Shown: positions 35,921 through 45,373 of the stretch, in pieces | How positions within the stretch are numbered: the stretch's first letter is position 1 | Layout: each line of letters opens with the position of its first letter | Origin: an uncultured Pseudanabaenaceae cyanobacterium | GTDB taxonomy: Bacteria; Cyanobacteriota; Cyanobacteriia; PCC-9006; JAAUQQ01 | Assembly (NCBI GenBank): GCA_938002085.1 | Contig: CALLAT010000060.1 | Span: 1 to 64,000 of the forward strand | DNA: 64,000 nt | Reading direction: 5' to 3' | Notes under the pieces: generated by a model | What the model was told of the DNA's origin: nothing | Seen by the model: the letters and a program-made list of their open reading frames with translations, nothing else | Database searches by the model: none | Program-made: the position numbers and the translations under genes

Positions 35921-36742
35921 CTAGTCTATCGGCTTTGGATCAGAGGGGCCAGCTTGGAAGTGATGTACGGCTGTGAGCGCCGTGACCCAGCCCTGGGCGA
36001 GATCGGTGAGAATGCGATCGCCTTTCTCTGGGTTGGCCGCTGTCGCATCTCCAATGACGCCACTGCGACTAATATCTCGGGTGACCCAAGAAACGGGTAG
36101 CTTTCCCTCTAATGAGATCAACCCGTCCTTAAGGCGTTGATCCGGATATTCAGCCACAGCATTATTCATCTTGACCGTATCGGGCAGTAACGAGAGTAGC
36201 AAGCTGGTTTCCGCATCTCCAGCATGGATCCCCTCGGCCAGCTCCTTAGGACTGAGCCAGTCGGCAACGCGGTGCTCTACATTCCAGATGAAAAACGGAA
36301 AAATCCAAAAATCTGGAAACCGCTGATGCAAATCTCGGGCCACAATGTCCAAAACCTGCGGCTGTCCTCCATGGGCATTGGCAAAGACTAACTTTCGAAA
36401 GCCTGATTGATAGAGACTCTCCGCTGTTTCTGTTAGGACTCGACCCAAGGTCTCGGCGCTGAGCATGAGGGTGCCAGGGAAGTGGCAATGCTCGTTAGAT
36501 TTGCCGACGTATTGGGGAGGCAAGGCATAGGCTGGGATGGCTGGGTCTAGCGTTTCCAGGGCATGACCTAAAACGCCCGTGGCGATCGCGCTATCCACCG
36601 CCAACGGTAAATGAGGCCCATGCTGCTCAATTGCCCCCAAGGGCTGTATCAGCACCACGTTTTCCTTGTCGGGCATCTCCTGAACATCGGTCCAGCTGAG
36701 ATAAGCGTAATAACGATGGGGAGGGATGAAACCGTGCATCAT
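35921..36742 (-). CDS. creatininase-family amidohydrolase
   Basis: 273 residues. Metal-binding signatures of the family: Glu39, His41 and Asp50 in GAIEQHGPHLPLAVD, then NAHGG and HAGDAETS. The family includes creatininase, formamide hydrolases of riboflavin/F420 synthesis and mycofactocin maturation protein. The substrate here is unknown. It is 77 bases upstream of the ADO-like gene on the same strand and might be cotranscribed. Two Met codons start the protein; either could be used. Confidence 0.86.
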   Translation of the reverse strand: MMHGFIPPHRYYAYLSWTDVQEMPDKENVVLIQPLGAIEQHGPHLPLAVDSAIATGVLGHALETLDPAIPAYALPPQYVGKSNEHCHFPGTLMLSAETLGRVLTETAESLYQSGFRKLVFANAHGGQPQVLDIVARDLHQRFPDFWIFPFFIWNVEHRVADWLSPKELAEGIHAGDAETSLLLSLLPDTVKMNNAVAEYPDQRLKDGLISLEGKLPVSWVTRDISRSGVIGDATAANPEKGDRILTDLAQGWVTALTAVHHFQAGPSDPKPID

Positions 36743-36888
36743 GGCGGTGAAGGTCTTGCCTTGTAAAGCTTTGAAGGAAAATTGGAGATGGGCAATCCAA
36801 CGGCTATTAATCCAGCGAAGCCGCTGGGCTAATGCCTGAGGAAATAACGGCCATACCTCAATATCATTTCAAAAGAAAGACCGAATGG

Positions 36889-36917
36889 TTGCAAAGCAAT
36901 GCAGCGCTTAATATGGA
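36889..36917 (+). promoter_or_regulatory. possible promoter of the S1-domain gene
   Basis: TTGCAA, 17 bases, TATGGA. The match to consensus is partial and it lies about 150 bases upstream of the start. The surrounding 36743-37064 stretch holds no gene and no other clear feature. Confidence 0.25.
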
Positions 36918-37064
36918 TAAACCTCTGACGAACGATTTAGTGCTATCTAATACCCGTGGATGCGCGTCGAGGTGAATTATTTCCCAGGGAGCCCTGGCTT
37001 TCCAAGGGGATAACTCCGCTATTTAGCGACTTGCATCGTTCTTATTTTATTAACTGGTTTGGTT

Positions 37065-37967
37065 ATGAGCTCGGACTCTCAAGCTTCATCCTCCTTCTCC
37101 ATGGAGGACTTCGAAAAGGCCCTATCGTCCCAGGAATTTGATTTCCAGGTGGGACAAACTGTGAAGGGCAAGATCGCTAGCCATTCCAATGAAGGAGCCT
37201 TTGTTGATATCGGCGGTAAAGCCGCAGCGTTTTTGCCGACCAATGAAGCCTCCCTCAAGAAGGTGATTGACCTGTCGGCCACGCTTCAGGTCGGCGATGA
37301 GATGGAGTTTGTGGTCATTCGTGACCAAAATGCCGATGGCCAGGTGACCATTTCCCTGCGTCGTCGCTTGCTGGATGAGGCCTGGGAGCGCCTCACGGAG
37401 CAGGCTGACGCGGGGGGCAGCTTTGACGTCAAAATCAACGGCAGTAACCGAGGCGGCGTCACCGCCAACGTGGAGGGTTTAAAGGGCTTTATTCCTCGCT
37501 CCCACTTGTTGGAAAAAGAAAACCTGGAAGCCCTCATGGGGCAAACGGTGACGGTGAAGTTCCTAGAGATCAGCAAGGAAAACAAGAAGCTGGTGCTGTC
37601 CGAACGCTTAGCAGGGCAATCGGCTCGCATGGCGGAACTGGAGGAAGGCCAGTTGATCTCGGGAACGGTGGCGAGCCTGAAGCCCTTTGGTGTCTTTGTG
37701 GCCTTTGGTGGCACGACGGGCCTGCTGCATATCAAGCAAATCAGCGACAAGTATCTCAAGTCGATTGATACGGTCTTCACGCCGGGCCAGGCCATTAAGG
37801 CGATGATCGTCAATATTGACGAGGGTCGGGGTCGGATTTCGCTGTCGACCAAGGTGCTGGAAAGCTACCCTGGCGAGATTCTTGAGAAGGCCGAGGAAGT
37901 CATGGCCAGTGCAGAAGAGCGGGCTGAGCGGGCTCGCAAGAAGATTGAGGCTGAAGAGCAGGTCTAA
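37065..37967 (+). CDS. S1 RNA-binding domain protein (ribosomal protein S1-like)
   Basis: 300 residues from ATG 37065 (a TTG two codons earlier is rejected). It has three S1 domains: ~25-100 (GQTVKGKIASHSNEGAFVDI), ~115-180 and ~190-260 (GQLISGTVASLKPFGVFVAF). A charged coiled C-terminus follows (AEERAERARKKIEAEE). Cyanobacteria have two to three short S1 proteins instead of the six-domain E. coli form, and this corresponds to the ~300-residue type (Rps1a/Rps1b). It probably binds mRNA at the 30S subunit. A strong inverted repeat follows the gene at 38018-38084. Confidence 0.85.
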   Translation: MSSDSQASSSFSMEDFEKALSSQEFDFQVGQTVKGKIASHSNEGAFVDIGGKAAAFLPTNEASLKKVIDLSATLQVGDEMEFVVIRDQNADGQVTISLRRRLLDEAWERLTEQADAGGSFDVKINGSNRGGVTANVEGLKGFIPRSHLLEKENLEALMGQTVTVKFLEISKENKKLVLSERLAGQSARMAELEEGQLISGTVASLKPFGVFVAFGGTTGLLHIKQISDKYLKSIDTVFTPGQAIKAMIVNIDEGRGRISLSTKVLESYPGEILEKAEEVMASAEERAERARKKIEAEEQV

Positions 37968-38017
37968 CGTTGAGAGATCTCGCACTGTAGGTCAAACCTG
38001 CTGTTTGCCCTTCATTG

Positions 38018-38084
38018 AAAAGCGAAGCATTGGTTCGTGGCCCTCGGATTCAACCGAGCAAGTCCCGCCCCAATGCTTCGCTTT
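38018..38084 (+). terminator. long inverted repeat with inner hairpin, likely terminator
   Basis: AAAGCGAAGCATTGG (38018-38032) pairs perfectly with CCAATGCTTCGCTTT (38070-38084). The 37-base loop itself contains a CTCGG/CCGAG hairpin. It lies 50 bases after the S1 gene. Confidence 0.65.
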
Positions 38085-38206
38085 GTCATTGTTAATGCCT
38101 GGGCCTCAGGGATGTAGAGCCTATGCCTTAGGCTGATATAAAGCGGATTGAGGTGAGCCCATCCCGCTATTCACGATTACCCATCTCCTAAAATTACCTC
38201 TCCTCT

Positions 38207-39070
38207 ATGTCTGTCACCTGGGAACTCGACTTTTACTCTCGCCCCGTCCTGGATGAGAATGGCAAAAAACGCTGGGAAGTGGTGATTTGCGAAGGGGCCA
38301 AGGGGGTCCAAGCAGACCCAGAAAAGAGCTTTCGCTATACCCGGTATTTCACCAGCAAGGAAGTTAACTCCATTTCCCTCAAGGAAGCCTTGATCGAGGC
38401 CATGGAGCAGTCTGGCCAGAAGCCCACCCAGGTGCGTTTCTTCCGTCGCCAGATGAACAATATGATCGTGAAGGCCTGTACGGACATGGGGATTGCGGCC
38501 AAGTCCAGCCGCCGCACCGTGGCCCTAGCAAGCTGGTTGGACCAGCGCTATGCCGAGGTTTACCCCCAGGAAGAGGGCTACCAGGAAGTGAGGGGGGCTT
38601 CGGTGAAATATGCCATTGAGCGCCCCACGGGATTGCCCGATGCCCTGCGAGGGGACAGTTGGCGGTTTGTCAGTCTGCAAGCCTCTGCCTTTGATGATTT
38701 GGCGGACTGGGATATTGATTTTGGTGAGTCCTTTTCCCTCCATGAAATGGGCCTGGATAAGGACACGCCCATTCCCGGTTTGTTGATCTATTCGGAGCGG
38801 GCGAAGCCCCTGGCTGCTTGGATGTCCGGTTTGGACCTAGCCTTTCTCACCCAGGATGTGGGCAAGCGCCCGGCCCTAGTGCTAGAGACAGGTGCGAATG
38901 ACCGTTGGCTGCTAGCTCCTTTGCTCAAGCCGGAGCTGGTGGAGGAAGTGACGCAGTTTGAAAAGGCGAAGTTGGCTGCCAACAAAATTCACTTCATTGG
39001 CGTGCAGAAAAACGCTGATTCTGAACGCTTTGAGGGCTTCTGGCTACTGCGTCAGATGGATTTGGGCTAA
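38207..39070 (+). CDS. Tab2/Atab2-family RNA-binding protein
   Basis: 287 residues of a family restricted to oxygenic phototrophs. In chloroplasts Tab2/Atab2 binds psaB mRNA and promotes translation of photosystem I reaction-centre subunits. Signatures: WELDFYSRPVLDENGKKRWE near the N-terminus, PTQVRFFRRQMNNMI, and a Trp/Asp-rich middle. Length matches cyanobacterial members. Its stop is two bases before the ATG of the nitrilase-family gene, so the pair is translationally coupled. Confidence 0.9.
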   Translation: MSVTWELDFYSRPVLDENGKKRWEVVICEGAKGVQADPEKSFRYTRYFTSKEVNSISLKEALIEAMEQSGQKPTQVRFFRRQMNNMIVKACTDMGIAAKSSRRTVALASWLDQRYAEVYPQEEGYQEVRGASVKYAIERPTGLPDALRGDSWRFVSLQASAFDDLADWDIDFGESFSLHEMGLDKDTPIPGLLIYSERAKPLAAWMSGLDLAFLTQDVGKRPALVLETGANDRWLLAPLLKPELVEEVTQFEKAKLAANKIHFIGVQKNADSERFEGFWLLRQMDLG

Positions 39071-39072
39071 TC

Positions 39073-39960
39073 ATGCAACTCTGCCTCTATCAGCCTGAAG
39101 TTATCTACGGTGAACCGGCGGCAAACCTCCAGCGATTTGAGGCTTGTTTAGAGGCCCAGGCTGAGCAGTTGGCCGATGCGCTGGTGCTGTTGCCGGAGCT
39201 ATTTACGACGGGCTATGTCTTCGAAGATCGCGAGCAACTATTACCCCTGGCAGAGTCGATTCCGGATGGCGCAACTTGCCAGCGTTTGGCCGCTATGGCT
39301 CAGCGCTATAGCTGCACAGTGGTGGCAGGGCTGGCGGAGCGGGAAGGTGATGCTTTATTCAATAGCGTTGCAGCCTTTGGTCCTGGTGCTGATGATAGCT
39401 CTGGGGGCTTTATCGGTCGCTACCGCAAGCTGGCCCAGACCAATATTGATCGGCTCTATTTCGAGCGAGGTGGAGAGCCAGGCGAAGGGCCGAGAGCGGA
39501 GTCTTCTGAGCCAAAGCTGGGGGAAGTGGGAAATTTGCTGATCTTTGACTGGACGGTGGGAGAACAAACCTTACGCTGTGGCGTGGCGATTTGCTTTGAT
39601 ATCTGGTTTCCCCAGATTGGCCAGGCTTACGCCCGCGAGGAAGTTGACTTGCTGCTGCACCCGGCGAATTTTGGTGGACCTCAGACGTTAATGGTGGCTC
39701 GGGGCCAGGCAATTGAGGCAGGATTGGCGATCGCTACTTGCAATCGCGTCGGCCAAGAATCCGCGCGGAATCTCAAGGCCAGCTATCGCGGTGAGAGCCA
39801 GGTGGTCAATGGCCAGGGGGAAATATTGGCCCAGGCGGGTGGTGAAGCTGAGTTTTTGAGGGTGGACTTGGACTTTCCTAGCTATGCCGAGCGATCGCGG
39901 CGGATTTTGGGCGTGGATTGGTGGGATGAGAACCAGGCGATCGTGGAGCGACTGAAATAG
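39073..39960 (+). CDS. carbon-nitrogen hydrolase (nitrilase superfamily)
   Basis: 295 residues with the complete Glu-Lys-Cys triad: Glu42 (LLPELFTTGY), Lys119 (RYRKLAQTN) and Cys174 (GVAICFDIWFP). Such enzymes hydrolyse amides or nitriles, for example omega-amidase or deaminated-glutathione amidase. The exact substrate is not readable. It begins two bases after the Tab2 stop, suggesting a shared transcript. No signal peptide. Confidence 0.88.
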   Translation: MQLCLYQPEVIYGEPAANLQRFEACLEAQAEQLADALVLLPELFTTGYVFEDREQLLPLAESIPDGATCQRLAAMAQRYSCTVVAGLAEREGDALFNSVAAFGPGADDSSGGFIGRYRKLAQTNIDRLYFERGGEPGEGPRAESSEPKLGEVGNLLIFDWTVGEQTLRCGVAICFDIWFPQIGQAYAREEVDLLLHPANFGGPQTLMVARGQAIEAGLAIATCNRVGQESARNLKASYRGESQVVNGQGEILAQAGGEAEFLRVDLDFPSYAERSRRILGVDWWDENQAIVERLK

Positions 39961-39991
39961 CGCTGCAAAACAATCCATCTCGATTCCACCA

Positions 39992-40056
39992 GTAGGGGCA
40001 GGTCTCCCTGCCCATGCATTTGCTATTTGCCTTAGGCGGGGAGACCCCGCACCTAC
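39992..40056. repeat. interspersed imperfect palindrome, copy 1
   Basis: GTAGGGGCAGGTCTCCCTGCC at the left and GGCGGGGAGACCCCGCACCT at the right form a long imperfect hairpin. A related element lies at 46259-46326. Such GTAGGGGC...GCCCCTAC repeats are common between cyanobacterial genes. Confidence 0.75.
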
Positions 40057-40122
40057 GCGACCGGCCCCAAACAGGACTAGGCTTAAACCAGAGCCTTTGA
40101 TCCCTCCCCTTGGATCGCCCTG

Positions 40123-42804
40123 ATGAAGTCCGTTTACCGTGCCCGGCGCTGGTTTCAATCCCTATCGCGAGGACTGCTCAAGCCCAATCGCTTGGCCGTA
40201 GTAGAGGCCTGCTTGATTGGGCTGATCTCTGGCCTTGCTGCGGTCCTGCTCAAGCAGGGCGCTGCGGAAGTGAATCGCTGGCGACTAGCCAATTCCACTC
40301 CCTTTCCCCCTTGGCTTTGGTTGCCTCTAGTGGGTTTAATCTGCTGCTGGGTGGCAGGCCTGTTGGTTGAACGCATTGCCCCAGAAGCCTCGGGTAGCGG
40401 CATTCCTCGGGTCAAGGCAGCCCTGTCTCAGATTCCTGTGGATATGAATCTGCGGGTGGCTCTGGTCAAGATGGGAGGCACAATTCTGGCCTTGGGCAGC
40501 GGTATTCCCCTGGGGCGGCAGGGACCGACGGTACAGGTTGGAGCAGCCCTCGCGGGGCAATTGAGTCGCTGGGTGCCCACTTCGCCAGAACATCGTCGGC
40601 AGTTGATTGCAGCGGGGGCAGCAGCGGGATTAGCTTCGGGCTTTAATGCCCCCATTGCTGGGGTGTTATTTGTCATTGAAGAATTGCTCCAGGATCTTTC
40701 GGGCCTAACCCTGGGCACGGCCATTATTGCTTCGTTTATTGGAGCTGTGGTATCGCGCCAGTTGGGGGGCCAGGGGTTGAACATGACGGCGAGCCTCCAG
40801 GCTGCCCAGGCCAGTATTTCCCTGCAAGAGATTCCGCTGTTGCTGCTGTTGGGGGCCTTGGCAGGATTGCTGGGTGGTCTGTTTAGTCGGGGGATTTTGC
40901 TAAGCAGTCGCTTTGCCCAGACTCGATTGAACCAACAGCCCGCTCTACGGATGGCCCTGGCTGGGTTGATTTGCGGTGGCGTTTTGGCTTTATTGCCGAT
41001 GGAGTTCCGCGATGCCGATGGCCTGCAGGGCTTGGTGTTGAGTAGTGGACTGGGCTGGGAGATGAGCGCGATCGCCTTCATCGTCAAGTTCACCCTCACC
41101 CTCCTGGCCTACGGGGCTGGCATTCCTGGCGGCCTCTTCGCACCGGCTCTATTACTGGGCTCCAGCCTTGGCGATCTGCTGGTGCTCACCGTTCAAGGTC
41201 TCAATGCCATTCCCGGCTGGCCTACTGCACTCTCCGTCGTGATCAATTCTCCGGCCACCTATACCCTGGCGGGCATGGGAGCCTTTTTCAGTGCGGTGAC
41301 GAAAGGGCCGATTACGGCGATCGTCATCGTGTTTGAGATGACCAATGACTTCAACCTGGTTCTGCCATTGATGGTGGCGGCGATCACGGCCTATGGCGTA
41401 TCCAATCGCTTGGTCAAAGGCTCTGTTTATAACCATTTACTAGCGATGGAAGGCATCGCCTTGGAGAAATCTAAGGAGGGGCAGAACCTCTGGGAAACCA
41501 TCACCGCTGCTCAAGTGATGCAACCCAAAGTGGAAACTCTAGATGTCAACTTGCCTTTGAGCCAAGTCTCCCAGACTTTTCAACGCTCCCACCATCGAGG
41601 TTTTCCTGTGGTGGATCGTGAAGGCCGCTTGGCTGGAATTATTTCCCGCTCCGATCTCACCACCCCAGCCAATTTGGAGTTGCCCGGTGAGACGCCCCTG
41701 GTGGAGCTGATGACGGCCCAGCCCGTAACCGTGCCGCCCGAGGCTCCCCTGGCAACGGTGCTGTATCTGCTCAATCGCCATAAGGTGAGCCGCTTACCCG
41801 TTACCGAGGGTGCTCGCTTGGTGGGTATCATCACGCGGGCAGACATCATTCGGGCAGAGTCGGAGCATGTGGAGGGCACGGCAGCGGAACAGCAGCAGCG
41901 CTTGGACCCCAGCTATTGCGTGTACATGACGCGATCGCCCAGCGTCGGTCGGGGTCGCTTGCTCCTCCCCCTCGCCAATCCCCAAACGGCTCCCACGCTG
42001 ATGCAAATGGCGGCGGCTATTGCCCGCCATAATCGCTATGAGTTGGAATGTGTCCAAATCATTCCGATCCCCCGCCATCGCAATCCAGTGGAGACAGAGG
42101 TCTTTGCCGAGGGGCGGCGGCACTTGCTCAAACAAGCCCAAGCTCTGGGCAAGGAATGGAATATTCCGGTGCATACCCAGATTCGGGTAGGTCATGATGT
42201 CGCGGCGGTGATTTTGGAAGTGATTCGCGATCGCCGCATTGATCTCACCCTCCTGGGCTGGCGAGGTAAAGCCAGCGGCACCGATCGCATTTTCAACGAT
42301 GTCTTGGACACCTTGATTCGCCAGGCCCCCTGCGAATTGATGATGATCAAGCTGGGTGAACAGTTCAAACGTTTCGATGCGCCCTACCCTTCACTCCTAG
42401 CTCGCTTGCACCTCAATCGCTGGCTGGTGCCCGCTTCCGGTGGAGAGAATAGCCGCCATGCCCTCAAGCGTTTGCCTGGCTTGGTGAGCCTCAGCGGCAC
42501 CCCCCGCATTCAGCTCTGTCAGGTCTCCCATCCCCATAGCGGCTCCCTGTCTCCCCAGTGGCTGGAGGGGAGGGCGAGGACATTAGAGGGGCAAGTAAGC
42601 TGTTGCGTTTCGACGACTTTGGTTTGTGCGCCGGGGGTGGTGGAGGCGATCGTGGATCTGGCGGATAAGGACCAGTGCGATGTGATTGTTTTGGGGGCGA
42701 GTCAGGAGAGTTTGTTGCAGCAGGTGATTAAGGGGAATGTACCTGAGGCGATCGCCCACCAAAGCCGCTGTACCGTAATCCTCGTAAGAGGTCCGCTGAA
42801 GTAG
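40123..42804 (+). CDS. ClC-family chloride channel/transporter with CBS and universal-stress domains
   Basis: 893 residues. The ClC membrane domain (~20-440) has GSGIPRVK and a GRQGPTVQ motif. The gating glutamate (E. coli Glu148) is Gln133 here, while the Glu pair in FVIEELLQD, matching the internal proton glutamate region, is kept. A CBS pair (~460-590) follows, with MTAQPVTVPP and VSRLPVTEGARLVGIITRAD. Two UspA-like domains (~605-740, ~765-890) follow, the first with VGHDVAAVILE and DLTLLGWRG. A Gln at the gate in model ClCs abolishes proton coupling, so it may work as a passive anion pathway controlled by nucleotide sensing in CBS/Usp. Confidence 0.93.
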   Translation: MKSVYRARRWFQSLSRGLLKPNRLAVVEACLIGLISGLAAVLLKQGAAEVNRWRLANSTPFPPWLWLPLVGLICCWVAGLLVERIAPEASGSGIPRVKAALSQIPVDMNLRVALVKMGGTILALGSGIPLGRQGPTVQVGAALAGQLSRWVPTSPEHRRQLIAAGAAAGLASGFNAPIAGVLFVIEELLQDLSGLTLGTAIIASFIGAVVSRQLGGQGLNMTASLQAAQASISLQEIPLLLLLGALAGLLGGLFSRGILLSSRFAQTRLNQQPALRMALAGLICGGVLALLPMEFRDADGLQGLVLSSGLGWEMSAIAFIVKFTLTLLAYGAGIPGGLFAPALLLGSSLGDLLVLTVQGLNAIPGWPTALSVVINSPATYTLAGMGAFFSAVTKGPITAIVIVFEMTNDFNLVLPLMVAAITAYGVSNRLVKGSVYNHLLAMEGIALEKSKEGQNLWETITAAQVMQPKVETLDVNLPLSQVSQTFQRSHHRGFPVVDREGRLAGIISRSDLTTPANLELPGETPLVELMTAQPVTVPPEAPLATVLYLLNRHKVSRLPVTEGARLVGIITRADIIRAESEHVEGTAAEQQQRLDPSYCVYMTRSPSVGRGRLLLPLANPQTAPTLMQMAAAIARHNRYELECVQIIPIPRHRNPVETEVFAEGRRHLLKQAQALGKEWNIPVHTQIRVGHDVAAVILEVIRDRRIDLTLLGWRGKASGTDRIFNDVLDTLIRQAPCELMMIKLGEQFKRFDAPYPSLLARLHLNRWLVPASGGENSRHALKRLPGLVSLSGTPRIQLCQVSHPHSGSLSPQWLEGRARTLEGQVSCCVSTTLVCAPGVVEAIVDLADKDQCDVIVLGASQESLLQQVIKGNVPEAIAHQSRCTVILVRGPLK

Positions 42805-42816
42805 ACCAAGGTTTGA

Positions 42817-43743
42817 CTACACGCCCAATCCCGCTTCATCCTTATTTCCCAAGGTCAGCCTGAGGAGCGACGGAATCAGAATCAGCAAAAACAGCGCTAG
42901 CCCGATGGTGCAGGCATAGCTCATCTCAAAATCCCCAAAAGCCGTCTTGTAGATGTGAAACACCATCGTTGAGGCGCTATTGCCCGGCCCTCCCCCTGGC
43001 AGCATCACATAGACTTCCTCGAATACTTTGGCTGCTGAAATCGACGAAATCACAGCAACCAGCACCAAATAGGGCCGCATCAGCGGCAGCGTAATATCCC
43101 AATGCTTCGCTAAGCCATCGGAGCCATCAATCGCCGCTGCCTCATACAAATCCGGCGGAATCGCCTGGAGCCCCGCCAGATAGACAATCATGTAATACCC
43201 CAGTCCTTTCCAGACCGTCACGGCCATGACGCTAAAGATGGCCAGTTTGGGACTGGTGAGCCAACCAATGGGAAAAAACTTGGCCGCCAAGGCACCATCG
43301 CCCAGGAGCAAGCGCCCCAGCTGATTAAATAGGCCATTCTCGGCATAGAGCCAGCGCCAGGTAATGCCCGCCACCACAATGGAAATCACCACAGGGGCGT
43401 AGTAAGCCACCCGAAACCAGTTGATGCCTCGCAGCTTGCGATTGACCAAAATGGCCAATCCCAAGGGAAACGTCACCAGAATGGGGACAACGCAGATTAA
43501 GTAGATCACTGTATTGCGCAGCACCTGCCAAAACAACTCGTCTCGCCACAGCTTCTTGAAGTTGGCGAAGTTATTCCAAACGGGCGGGCTGAGCAAATCG
43601 TAATCCGTCAGGCTGTAGTAGAAGGCCTGGGCCGCAGGCCAAAAGATTGTTAGCAGCAAGACCACCATGGCTGGCAGTAGGAATAGATGCGGTGTGAGCT
43701 GCTGTACAAACCGCTGTTGGGCCTTGGAAGAGTGCCGAGTCAT
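42817..43743 (-). CDS. sugar ABC transporter permease (MalF-like)
   Basis: 308 residues, six membrane helices, and the cytoplasmic EAA loop YEAAAIDGSDGLAKHW that docks the ATPase. The N-terminus (HLFLLPAMVVLLLTIFWPAAQAFYYSLTDYDL, split over two helices) is typical of MalF/UgpA-type permeases. No partner permease, binding protein or ATPase lies nearby, which is usual for scattered cyanobacterial sugar/osmolyte transporters. The substrate is unknown; glucosylglycerol or disaccharide uptake are candidates. Confidence 0.9.
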   Translation of the reverse strand: MTRHSSKAQQRFVQQLTPHLFLLPAMVVLLLTIFWPAAQAFYYSLTDYDLLSPPVWNNFANFKKLWRDELFWQVLRNTVIYLICVVPILVTFPLGLAILVNRKLRGINWFRVAYYAPVVISIVVAGITWRWLYAENGLFNQLGRLLLGDGALAAKFFPIGWLTSPKLAIFSVMAVTVWKGLGYYMIVYLAGLQAIPPDLYEAAAIDGSDGLAKHWDITLPLMRPYLVLVAVISSISAAKVFEEVYVMLPGGGPGNSASTMVFHIYKTAFGDFEMSYACTIGLALFLLILIPSLLRLTLGNKDEAGLGV

Positions 43744-43811
43744 GGGAAGTAGATGGGAAGGTGCCTGGGGAAACTGGGATTTATAAGGCTTGAGGAGTCG
43801 CCTCTGGCTCG

Positions 43812-44351
43812 CTACTCGGGATACCAGAACATACCTTTAATGCCTTCGGGATCCACCACGAAGCCCAAGGTTTCGTAGAAGGTCACCACCTGGGGATCGG
43901 CGAATAGGGTAATGTTGCTTATGTCTTCGGCACGAAGCTTCTTAATCATGTGCTGCATGAGGGATTTGCCCAGGCCTTTCCCCTGATACTTCGGGCTCAC
44001 AACCACATCCCAAATGGTGGCGTTGAAGGCATGGTCTGAGGTGGCGCGGGAAAAGCCAATCAAGCGGCGACGCTTGCCCAGGTCTTCCCAAAGCGTAACC
44101 ACTAGAAAGCTGTGGGCGATCGCCTTTTTCACCTTTCTGAGGGGACGGCGGGACCAGCCGACGGCATCGCACAATTCCTCTAACTCGTACAGATCAATTT
44201 GCCGATCTGTGCTGAAGTAGAGGCGGCAACCGTTTTCGCCCTGTTGCGGTAAAACTTCGACGAGGCGGCTGTCAAGCGTCTCGATGTCACTGTTTGCCCC
44301 GGAGTTCGCCTCTGCATTGGAGCCTGTGAATAAATTTTTCCAGAAACCCAT
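43812..44351 (-). CDS. GNAT N-acetyltransferase, Ycf52-like
   Basis: 179 residues. The acetyl-CoA-binding motif is [20 protein letters not shown]. The family-specific N-terminal part ([23 protein letters not shown], in two blocks) and the end [20 protein letters not shown] match the Ycf52/NSI group found in cyanobacteria and plastids. Plant homologues acetylate protein lysines or serotonin. It is about 68 bases downstream of nothing on the same strand, so likely monocistronic, and converges with the permease gene only by proximity. Confidence 0.88.
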   Translation of the reverse strand: MGFWKNLFTGSNAEANSGANSDIETLDSRLVEVLPQQGENGCRLYFSTDRQIDLYELEELCDAVGWSRRPLRKVKKAIAHSFLVVTLWEDLGKRRRLIGFSRATSDHAFNATIWDVVVSPKYQGKGLGKSLMQHMIKKLRAEDISNITLFADPQVVTFYETLGFVVDPEGIKGMFWYPE

Positions 44352-44471
44352 GCGGCTAGAAAGAGCGCGATCGCGGTTAAACGGCAGTGCTTGTTATCAC
44401 GAGCACCAGTTTTAGATTGTATCTCCCTCCTGCCTCGATCCCCTGCCAAACTAGGACGACCTCTGCCTGAT

Positions 44472-45206
44472 ATGTCCCCCAGCCTCAAGCCAGCCACCCA
44501 GGAGAAACTGCGACGCTTCAGTCAACTGTTCCCCGAATTCTATGAACAGTTTGTCTCCAGTGACACCCAGTACGACAACCTTAAACTGGCCTACCAGCTC
44601 TATAAGCAGAAGCAAGCCATCATCACAGCGGAGTCTGCTGGGGAGCAAACTTCCCTCAGCCTGGCTGCGAAGAATCAGCCTGGCTTGCTGCGTGATGTCT
44701 TCGGAGTTTTGGCGGCTTACAACCTATCGGTGCATAAACTAGAAGTCCATGGGCAGGTGGAAGCCCCCATGTTGATTTTTATTCGTATGAAGGTTTCCCG
44801 TGGGGGTAGAGCCCTGGCGGGTAAAACCGCCGACAATGTCCGCCGAGCCCTGCGAGAAGCCCTGGAAGGGCGGTTTGAAGTGGAAGAAATGCTCTCGGTT
44901 GAATTGTTTGAGAATAACCGGCTGGGCTCGGTTCAAACGGAATTCTACATTGACCAGCGTTTTCACTTGCCTGCCTTGTTAATTGAGTCGGACGAAGAAG
45001 ATGGCATGTTCTTCAAGATGACCAATGCCATTTGCCCTGAAAATCTTCTCGTGGTGAATGCCAATCTACTGCTGTGGCGGGGAAGGACTCGTCTCATTCT
45101 CTATGTCCTAACGGATCGCACAGGCGGTATCCCTGATTACCGGGGACAGAAGATTGCCGAGCGGGTAAAGGCTCGCCTGCTGGGTAGCAGTGGCTCTGCT
45201 GCATAA
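44472..45206 (+). CDS. ACT-domain-containing protein
   Basis: 244 residues from ATG 44472; the frame extends 27 codons upstream without a good start. Residues ~60-135 look like an ACT regulatory domain (LAAKNQPGLLRDVFGVLAAY, NLSVHKLEVHG), similar to those in GlnD. The second half may hold another degenerate copy (FFKMTNAICPENLLVVNANL). ACT domains bind amino acids or nucleotides, and no catalytic domain is attached. Possible role in nitrogen or amino-acid sensing; function unknown. Confidence 0.75.
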   Translation: MSPSLKPATQEKLRRFSQLFPEFYEQFVSSDTQYDNLKLAYQLYKQKQAIITAESAGEQTSLSLAAKNQPGLLRDVFGVLAAYNLSVHKLEVHGQVEAPMLIFIRMKVSRGGRALAGKTADNVRRALREALEGRFEVEEMLSVELFENNRLGSVQTEFYIDQRFHLPALLIESDEEDGMFFKMTNAICPENLLVVNANLLLWRGRTRLILYVLTDRTGGIPDYRGQKIAERVKARLLGSSGSAA

Positions 45207-45373
45207 GCTGAAATAGAGCGGTCGTGGTGGCATTAGCACGAGCTTTTAGTCTCTGGCCCAGAAAATTTTGCATAATGTGATCGGTGTCTGTGCAAAAAAA
45301 GGGGCGACATGCCCTACCGAACGGCGTATAGTGATGGGTTCTCAATCGCTAGGCAACCGGCTAGGATAGTTCT

